From IMG/VR virus record IMGVR_UViG_3300006078_000016, positions 1 to 20,522 of that record: DNA of 20,522 nucleotides; one strand, 5' to 3'. Source of the stretch: a virus. Shown here piece after piece: positions 8,369 through 12,562 of the stretch (its first letter is position 1; each line of letters opens with the position of its first letter). The notes beneath the pieces are model-generated. The model saw only the letters and a list, made by a program, of their open reading frames with translations, made no database searches and was not told the origin of the DNA. The translations under genes were made by a program, and so were the position numbers.

Positions 8369-8804
8369 TAGACACCTCCTTCATACTCCACCCTTGTGTT
8401 GTTTTCTGAAATCCATTAATCATACCTTTTACACCTTGTAGTTTTAAATTATAGTTCTCACATAGAACATATCTGTTGCACCATACTAGTCCATACAGCT
8501 TATGCTGAAACCAGTGGCTATCATTATTAGCTGAGGGGTTGTTTTCTCCAACCATCTCAGGTCTTTTCTTACCATAACACCAGTGATTCTCACCACTGAA
8601 GTCTAATCCTTTTATATTTAAGAAGCCACTAGTAGCCTTTACATCACCTCTCATCTTATGTATGAGTAGATGGTCATCAGGGTGTAGCTCAATAAGATTA
8701 CCTATCTCATCTTTACCTCCCTCACTCTTAGGAACTATGTGGTGTATGTGTGAACCTTTACGTATAGACCCCCAGAAGTCTTTCCATACTGTGCGGTACT
8801 TCAT
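8361..8804 (-). CDS. HNH homing-type endonuclease (147 aa)
   Basis: This is a free-standing HNH nuclease. The motif is clear: H21-H22-I-V-P, G29-G30, N36-L-I-E-L, H45 and H49, which is the ββα-metal fold with a His-His pair, the bridging Asn and the metal-binding His residues. Residues 71-94 (GENHWCYGKK, then GENNPSANN) resemble a NUMOD3-type DNA-binding repeat of homing endonucleases. No CxxC zinc knuckle is present. It starts at an ATG that overlaps the upstream stop as ATGA, with AAGGAGAT upstream, and its last codons contain the ribosome-binding site of the next gene. Such enzymes usually nick or cut DNA at an uninterrupted allele and spread by repair; here it sits inside the late operon rather than in an intron I can see. 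Expression with late genes is expected. Confidence 0.88.
   Translation of the reverse strand: MKYRTVWKDFWGSIRKGSHIHHIVPKSEGGKDEIGNLIELHPDDHLLIHKMRGDVKATSGFLNIKGLDFSGENHWCYGKKRPEMVGENNPSANNDSHWFQHKLYGLVWCNRYVLCENYNLKLQGVKGMINGFQKTTQGWSMKEVSSV
8374..8381 (-). promoter_or_regulatory. Shine-Dalgarno deciding the GTG start of the 264-aa gene
   Basis: AAGGAGGT, 5 bases before the GTG at 8368-8366. It lies inside the last codons of the HNH endonuclease gene (Met-Lys-Glu-Val), so the endonuclease reading frame either carried this site or ends over an ancestral one. Confidence 0.85.
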
Positions 8805-9211
8805 ACTATCTCCTTTGCGAACATTCTTACTTGTTCTTTATAATTAATATCTTTGAGGTAATTGCCCCAACCTTTTCTACCAAAGAATTCCACAAATTTA
8901 CAATCGTGTTCTTTACCAAATCTCTGTAATACTTCATCTACCTCGTCTCTCCATTCTATAAAATTGTCACCACCCAACAGTAACACCAGTAGTATCTTCA
9001 TCTGAGGGTAGTTTAATATCTGTGTTACGAATGCACCTCTAACCGTATCATCTTCATACTTAATCCAAAGCTGCATCTTTTGTGTTTGACATAAATCTTT
9101 AATATCTGTTGTCGTGTACTCGCCTATCCCATAGGACAGTGACTCATCAATAAACCTTTCTACATATTCCCAAGCCTGCTCAACATAATCAGATGTAATA
9201 CCTTGTATCAC
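8801..9211 (-). CDS. GNAT-like small protein (136 aa)
   Basis: I place the start at GTG 9211-9209, which overlaps the previous stop as GTGA; an upstream ATG at 9271 would add a Trp/Cys-rich stretch that only shadows the 82-aa gene. The product then begins MIQGITSDYVEQAW. It has a strand-rich core (MQLWIKYEDD, VRGAFVTQI, KILLVLLLGG), a helix (WRDEVDEVLQRFGKEH), then CKFVEFFGRKGWGNYLKD at about 104-121. This order, and a strand followed by GRxGW, resemble divergent GNAT-fold proteins frequent in podovirus late regions. The usual R-x-x-G-x-G/A acetyl-CoA loop is not evident, so activity is doubtful. It lies between a small tail protein and the HNH gene. Fold assignment is tentative. Confidence 0.6.
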   Translation of the reverse strand: MIQGITSDYVEQAWEYVERFIDESLSYGIGEYTTTDIKDLCQTQKMQLWIKYEDDTVRGAFVTQILNYPQMKILLVLLLGGDNFIEWRDEVDEVLQRFGKEHDCKFVEFFGRKGWGNYLKDINYKEQVRMFAKEIV

Positions 9212-9456
9212 AACTTGGACCAAGCAGACCCAGTATATACATAAACACCAGCACCAGAACCAGGATTCCAATCAGTACCATCTGCATACCTAACATCCCC
9301 TTCTCTTGGTTTGTTAGGTGCTATATGGTTTACTTCAAAGTTACCATCAGCTGAGTTGTTAGTGGCAATAGATATTCTTTTAAGTTCTTCTTGCAGATAA
9401 TTAGGTATGTCCTCTAACTTAGTAGGGACAGGTAGTGGTGTGTATCTACTAGACAC
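9208..9456 (-). CDS. Small conserved-type tail-region protein (82 aa)
   Basis: Unnamed product with the pattern YLQEELKRIS near residues 20-29, then HIAPNKPREGDVRYADGTDW and GVYVYTGSAWSKL. The C-terminal half reads like a short β-rich module ending in an aromatic YTGSAW phrase that is common in small phage tail proteins. It starts at GTG 9456 with AGAGGT four bases upstream, overlapping the nozzle gene stop by 8 bases, and ends overlapping the GTG of the GNAT-like gene. Tight coupling to the nozzle gene suggests a tail or virion role; this is inferred from position. Confidence 0.72.
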   Translation of the reverse strand: MSSRYTPLPVPTKLEDIPNYLQEELKRISIATNNSADGNFEVNHIAPNKPREGDVRYADGTDWNPGSGAGVYVYTGSAWSKL

Positions 9457-11002
9457 CCTTACCTCTGTTTCCTGAAGTCTTCCAATGAATCTCTAGGTTA
9501 TCTAATGTCCAGCTATTGCTATCTTCTGACTCAACTTTAATACCAATATAATTACCAGTAGCTCTTACTGGAATCTCTGAGTGTGTACCTGGTGTAAAGA
9601 CATAAGGACCTTTCCAAGTAGTAGCTTCTTTGGGTATGAACTTGTGACCTACATAAAAGTTAACACTACCAGTACCCTCAATAATAGGTACAATCTTCTC
9701 TACTGATTTAGTGGATGATGTGCCTAATGCCATATCCTCTTTAGCAACCCAAGATTTAAAGCTAGTACCATCAAACTGATTAGTGCTTCCTTGGATATAA
9801 ATCTTAGAGTTAGTGGAATCTGCAAATAAAATATGCTGTCTAATAGGACTATCCCAAGGTGCTGTTGATGTTGCCCAAGTACCAGAGGAAGACCAAGCTG
9901 AACTTCCTGTAGTATCTACAGTACCCCAAGAGGCGTAACTGATGTGCGGTAAATCTCTCTTAGACCAAGTGTTGTTTCTCCAGTTCCATACGAATGCTTT
10001 ATCTGCAAATGCATCTGTACTATTATCAAGAGAAACAAAACAAATCCACATCTCGTTGTTCTTATAGTCAGGGGCTACGAATGTTCTTTTTCTGTAAGTA
10101 GGGTGTAGTGAGTCGAATAACTCATCTCTAATTTGTGTGTCTACAATAGATTGTCTAGCTTGACCATCGTGTGTATATACATCATCAATTCCAACTACAA
10201 AGTGACCACCTTCAAATGACTTAGCACACTCTCTGCTTAAGATTCCAGCATCGTTGAATAACTGTCTGAAGCCAAATATGGATTGACCACCTTCATAATT
10301 CATAGCCCATACTGAATCTTCTTTATAGATAATGTTTGTATCTTTAAGAGGAAGACAATCAATAACCCAACCATTAGATTGAGATAAGTCTACATAACCA
10401 GCATCCTTAGTAGCATCACTGGAGTCCCAAGTAGTAGGCACTGTGCCACCCTCTGCAGGGTGTGACCAGTGAACTCTGAAAGGATATCTAGTAGAGGATT
10501 CTGTCTTATCCAGTGCAACTAAGAATCTCTTAAAGGGTCTTATTACTTTAGCTGTGTGTCCTGATGTCCAGTTGCTAAGGTTCTGAAAATAAGTAGGAGA
10601 TTCACCTAACATCTGTGGTACATCTACTCCGTTATTAAGGATGGCAACACCGCCTAGTATGCCACCATTCCAGCCACCTTGTGCAGTGGCAGAATAATCA
10701 CCTCCTGTTGTTCTAGTAACATCAGTGTGTGTACTAGTTGAGCCTGTCTTATTAACCTTGTAAATCTTAGTCAGACTTGGGTAAAGCCAGTAGTCACTGG
10801 CAATAGTGTCGTGATACAGCAACCAATAAGGTGCACCACTTAGTGTATCAAATATCTGCTCGTGACCTAATACCTTCTTTGTCTTATCATTATCAAACTG
10901 TACGTTATTACCATCTGACCATACAGTAGGAGGTAGCTCATAAGAACTAATGTCCTTATTAATACCATTCATATTGAGTTGTGTTATCTGTGTTTGAGCC
11001 AT
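9449..11002 (-). CDS. Tail nozzle / portal-vertex stabilisation-type protein (517 aa)
   Basis: The N terminus (QLNMNGINKDISSYELPPTV, then WSDGNNVQF and KVLGHEQIF) follows the start typical of podovirus proteins that plug the tail tube, the group that includes T7 gp12 and P22 gp10-type tail proteins. The remainder is strand-rich with repeated Trp phrases (for example WLYPS, GGWNGGILG, FVWNWRNNTWSKRDLP), as expected of a β-propeller-like nozzle. Near residues 230-300, the DSVWAMNYEGG and YTHDGQARQSIVDTQIRDELF segments are also typical of this family. Length is within the usual 500-800 range, at the short end. Its ATG overlaps the upstream lipoprotein stop as TAATG without a clear ribosome-binding site. 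Role: closes the tail and retains DNA below the adaptor. Family by pattern only. Confidence 0.72.
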   Translation of the reverse strand: MAQTQITQLNMNGINKDISSYELPPTVWSDGNNVQFDNDKTKKVLGHEQIFDTLSGAPYWLLYHDTIASDYWLYPSLTKIYKVNKTGSTSTHTDVTRTTGGDYSATAQGGWNGGILGGVAILNNGVDVPQMLGESPTYFQNLSNWTSGHTAKVIRPFKRFLVALDKTESSTRYPFRVHWSHPAEGGTVPTTWDSSDATKDAGYVDLSQSNGWVIDCLPLKDTNIIYKEDSVWAMNYEGGQSIFGFRQLFNDAGILSRECAKSFEGGHFVVGIDDVYTHDGQARQSIVDTQIRDELFDSLHPTYRKRTFVAPDYKNNEMWICFVSLDNSTDAFADKAFVWNWRNNTWSKRDLPHISYASWGTVDTTGSSAWSSSGTWATSTAPWDSPIRQHILFADSTNSKIYIQGSTNQFDGTSFKSWVAKEDMALGTSSTKSVEKIVPIIEGTGSVNFYVGHKFIPKEATTWKGPYVFTPGTHSEIPVRATGNYIGIKVESEDSNSWTLDNLEIHWKTSGNRGKGV

Positions 11003-11355
11003 TATTGTTTGTATTTGTCCTTAGCTTTAGCATACCCTTGTCTTCTAGTTAACCAAGGTACTGCTATGTTAGTAACTAGCAGGAACGCTAGGAAGCCGTA
11101 TAACAGGTCTTTACCCCACTCCTCAGCTACGTATGCCACTGCTTGTTCTTTCGTCTCTATATCAGTAACCTCAGGCTTATCAGGCACTAGCTCATCATAC
11201 GCCATAGCAGTAGCTAATACACCGATACCTGCTATAGGTCCTGCTATCACATACGCCACCCCTGTAGTCGCTACAGACTTACCTGCATTCCTAAGCTCTA
11301 GTGAGGAACACCCACTAAAAAGAATAAGCAATAGTAAGATAGATAGTTTCTTCAT
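11002..11355 (-). CDS. Lipoprotein with C-terminal membrane anchor, candidate unimolecular spanin (117 aa)
   Basis: The first 16 residues form a lipoprotein signal: MKK, a Leu/Ile core, then the lipobox-like LFSGC with C16 and Ser at +2, consistent with outer-membrane sorting. Residues ~27-53 are Gly/Ala-rich and weakly hydrophobic. Residues ~83-102 form a clear membrane segment (LLYGFLAFLLVTNIAVPWL) followed by a basic tail (RRQGYAKAKDKYKQ), predicted to face the cytoplasm. An acylated N terminus plus an inner-membrane C terminus is the architecture of unimolecular spanins such as T1 gp11, which fuse the two membranes in the final lysis step. The linker is rather short for this, so it could instead be another envelope lipoprotein. 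Its ATG overlaps the stop of a 28-codon gene (ATGA), next to a 76-aa membrane protein. No endolysin is nearby. Confidence 0.72.
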   Translation of the reverse strand: MKKLSILLLLILFSGCSSLELRNAGKSVATTGVAYVIAGPIAGIGVLATAMAYDELVPDKPEVTDIETKEQAVAYVAEEWGKDLLYGFLAFLLVTNIAVPWLTRRQGYAKAKDKYKQ

Positions 11356-11438
11356 ATAATAGCCCAGTTAATTGGTAGAGTCCATACGTCATACAGGAAG
11401 AACCTGCTTGTGCCATTCGTTAGTTCTACCCATATCAC
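11352..11438 (-). CDS. 28-aa micro-gene locked between overlapping neighbours
   Basis: A 28-codon frame that fills the gap between the 76-aa membrane protein and the lipoprotein. It starts with GTG overlapping the upstream stop (GTGA at 11438-11435) and ends with TGA overlapping the lipoprotein start (ATGA at 11355-11352). Four-base overlaps at both ends of an otherwise empty 79-base gap are unlikely by chance and are the same junction types used by accepted genes in this operon. The peptide begins MIWVELTNGTSRFF and ends DVWTLPINWAII; it is aromatic and hydrophobic, with Trp at 3, 19 and 25. The phrase ELTNG followed by W-x5-W resembles the 24-aa frame at 11730-11656. No function is known to me; membrane association is possible. 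Upstream, AGAGATAAG offers only a weak ribosome-binding site, so coupling is expected. Confidence 0.62.
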   Translation of the reverse strand: MIWVELTNGTSRFFLYDVWTLPINWAII

Positions 11439-11665
11439 TTATCTCTATCTCTTAGGATAGTATATATCTGGTCTAACATCTTATCTATCTTATCTATCTG
11501 ATGTGAGTATTCCTCTCTATGTACAAACTCTTTATGTAGATTAATCTGACAAGTAGTGATTCTACTCTCCATATCCTTAATAGTCTTGCTAGTAGATTTC
11601 AACACAGCTATTAAGCCCGTTGAAATAACACTGACCAGTGCCAGTACAACATCGCTTAATTCCAT
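11435..11665 (-). CDS. Small single-TM coiled-coil protein, possible lysis-associated membrane protein (76 aa)
   Basis: Residues ~4-23 (SDVVLALVSVISTGLIAVLK) form one membrane segment, and residues ~27-75 form a charged heptad-like helix (for example YSHQIDKIDKMLDQIYTIL), a probable coiled coil. The N terminus is acidic and Lys residues follow the membrane segment, so the positive-inside rule predicts N-out/C-in, with the coiled coil in the cytoplasm. That argues against a classical inner-membrane spanin and fits better with small holin-associated or other phage membrane proteins. The ATG at 11665 has AAAGGA five bases upstream and overlaps the 24-aa frame by 10 bases. It lies immediately before the micro-gene and the spanin-like lipoprotein, so a role in lysis or membrane disruption is reasonable but unproven. 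Confidence 0.66.
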   Translation of the reverse strand: MELSDVVLALVSVISTGLIAVLKSTSKTIKDMESRITTCQINLHKEFVHREEYSHQIDKIDKMLDQIYTILRDRDK

Positions 11666-11730
11666 CTAAATCCTTTATACCACTCGAAATTAGGTTGGTA
11701 AGTTTCTTCAACACCATTTGACAATTCCAT
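11656..11730 (-). CDS. 24-aa micro-gene ahead of the membrane protein
   Basis: A 24-codon frame starting at ATG 11730-11728, with AGGA seven bases upstream, and ending with TAA at 11658-11656, so it overlaps the next ATG by 10 bases. An ATG four bases upstream gives only an 8-codon frame and sits too close to the ribosome-binding site. The peptide begins MELSNGVEETYQ and ends FEWYKGFRWN. The ELSNG start, the spacing of the two Trp residues (W-x5-W) and the position beside the 76-aa gene match the 28-aa frame at 11438-11352. It is the only frame that accounts for the gap between the hairpin and the 76-aa gene. Being so short, it could be a leader peptide for translational coupling. Function unknown. 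Confidence 0.5.
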   Translation of the reverse strand: MELSNGVEETYQPNFEWYKGFRWN

Positions 11731-11752
11731 CCATAATTCCTTTTAATTTGTT

Positions 11753-11769
11753 GGCGGACTCTCACCGCC
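11753..11769 (-). terminator. Short GC hairpin between 73-aa gene and micro-gene (weak terminator or RNA processing site)
   Basis: On the minus strand GGCGG and CCGCC form a 5-bp stem around a 7-base loop, six bases after the 73-aa stop. It is not followed by a U-tract (AACAAATTAAAAGG follows), so it is not a canonical intrinsic terminator. It may protect the 3' end of the upstream message or act as a weak pause site. Confidence 0.35.
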
Positions 11770-11775
11770 TGACGT

Positions 11776-11997
11776 TTATGCTACTTCTGCTTCTTCTACC
11801 TTCAACGCTTCAGTAAGCATATTCATAAATGCATTACGCCCTACGTTGAGTTGGTCGATATTAAATTGAGATGAACCTATCTTACGGTCAAGGTCGTGGA
11901 CGTGATTAAGAAGAGCTACCTGCTCCTCAGTTAAATCTGCTACCTTATGTTCTACATCATCAATCGTAATTGTCTGTTCTTTTTGTTTTTTAGACAT
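11776..11997 (-). CDS. DUF6447-like small protein (73 aa)
   Basis: The N-terminal SKKQKEQTITIDDVEHKVAD, then LTEEQVALLNHVHDLDRKI, a Gln/Asn-containing helix and GRNAFMNMLTEALK, follows the layout of the small family I know as DUF6447: a short ITIDG-type strand pair, then two helices ending in an AR/GRNAY-like phrase and Leu-rich tail. The family is frequent in marine phage genomes and has no assigned reaction. ATG at 11997 has AAGGAG nine bases upstream and follows the 77-aa stop by 16 bases. Lying after the fibre gene with two other small acidic proteins, it may be a fibre accessory or virion decoration protein; position is the only evidence. Confidence 0.72.
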   Translation of the reverse strand: MSKKQKEQTITIDDVEHKVADLTEEQVALLNHVHDLDRKIGSSQFNIDQLNVGRNAFMNMLTEALKVEEAEVA

Positions 11998-12013
11998 ATC
12001 TTATTCTCCTTAT

Positions 12014-12247
12014 TTAAGCAATAGCAGCGTTAACTGCTGTCATATCCTCAGCACCCCAATAATCTTTAGCGACCATTAGCTCTAAGTGTTCTTTATTGCG
12101 ACTGACTGTATCAGCCCAATCGTCATCATCCATATCAGCAGGTTGTCCTGCGTTAAGTAAATCTACACTGTCACCCATTGCTGAGTAGTGCTGTGCTATT
12201 TCTTCTGTTGATGGTACATCTAGTACCACTTCTTCATTTGCTGGCAT
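12014..12247 (-). CDS. Small acidic protein of unknown function (77 aa)
   Basis: The product is acidic, starting MPANEEVVLDVPSTEEIAQH, with a DMDDDDWADTVSRNKEHLE segment near residues 38-56 and ending KDYWGAEDMTAVNAAIA. The C-terminal half appears to be a short helical pair with conserved-looking aromatic residues (W44, Y63-W64). I recognise no domain. It has a good ribosome-binding site (AGGAGA, nine bases before ATG) and is one of three small genes directly after the tail fibre. Co-transcription with the fibre suggests a virion or assembly role, but nothing in the sequence proves it. Confidence 0.7.
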   Translation of the reverse strand: MPANEEVVLDVPSTEEIAQHYSAMGDSVDLLNAGQPADMDDDDWADTVSRNKEHLELMVAKDYWGAEDMTAVNAAIA

Positions 12248-12299
12248 ATTTCTTTCTCCTGTTTTTATGCTAGTTAAAAATACTCATTATTGAGTTGGT

Positions 12300-12539
12300 T
12301 TACGCAAATGAGTTTGTGTTTGGATTCCATTCCTTGCCTATTTGTTCATAGGAATCTACCCACTCATTCACTTCTGTTTGAGCTAAAGCATATGCATCAG
12401 TGATGTACGCCTCATCCGTTTTACTTGCTTCTAATGGGATTTTCTTGTCAATCATTAAATGATGACCTTTATATTCCACATTAAACCCAATAACCTTGTT
12501 ATCTCCTTCGACTTCGCAAGTCTTAATTGTATATTTCAT
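12300..12539 (-). CDS. Small fibre-adjacent protein of unknown function (79 aa)
   Basis: Residues 1-32 alternate as two or three β-strands (MKYTIKTCEVEGDNKVIGFN, then VEYKGHHLMIDKKIP); residues 38-66 form a helix (TDEAYITDAYALAQTEVNEW); the tail reads WNPNTNSFA. This β-β-β-helix layout is seen in small proteins encoded just after phage fibres, but I cannot give it a named family. It lies 23 bases after the fibre stop with a weak AGGA site 11 bases before ATG. A role in fibre assembly or attachment is possible by analogy with the gene order of other phages, without direct support. Confidence 0.7.
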   Translation of the reverse strand: MKYTIKTCEVEGDNKVIGFNVEYKGHHLMIDKKIPLEASKTDEAYITDAYALAQTEVNEWVDSYEQIGKEWNPNTNSFA

Positions 12540-12562
12540 ATTCTTATTGTCCTGTATTATAA

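Noticed and set aside
9212-9271. Longer start for the GNAT-like gene (ATG 9271)
   Set aside because: The extra residues are Trp/Cys-rich and overlap the 82-aa gene; the GTGA overlap at 9211 matches the junction style of the operon.
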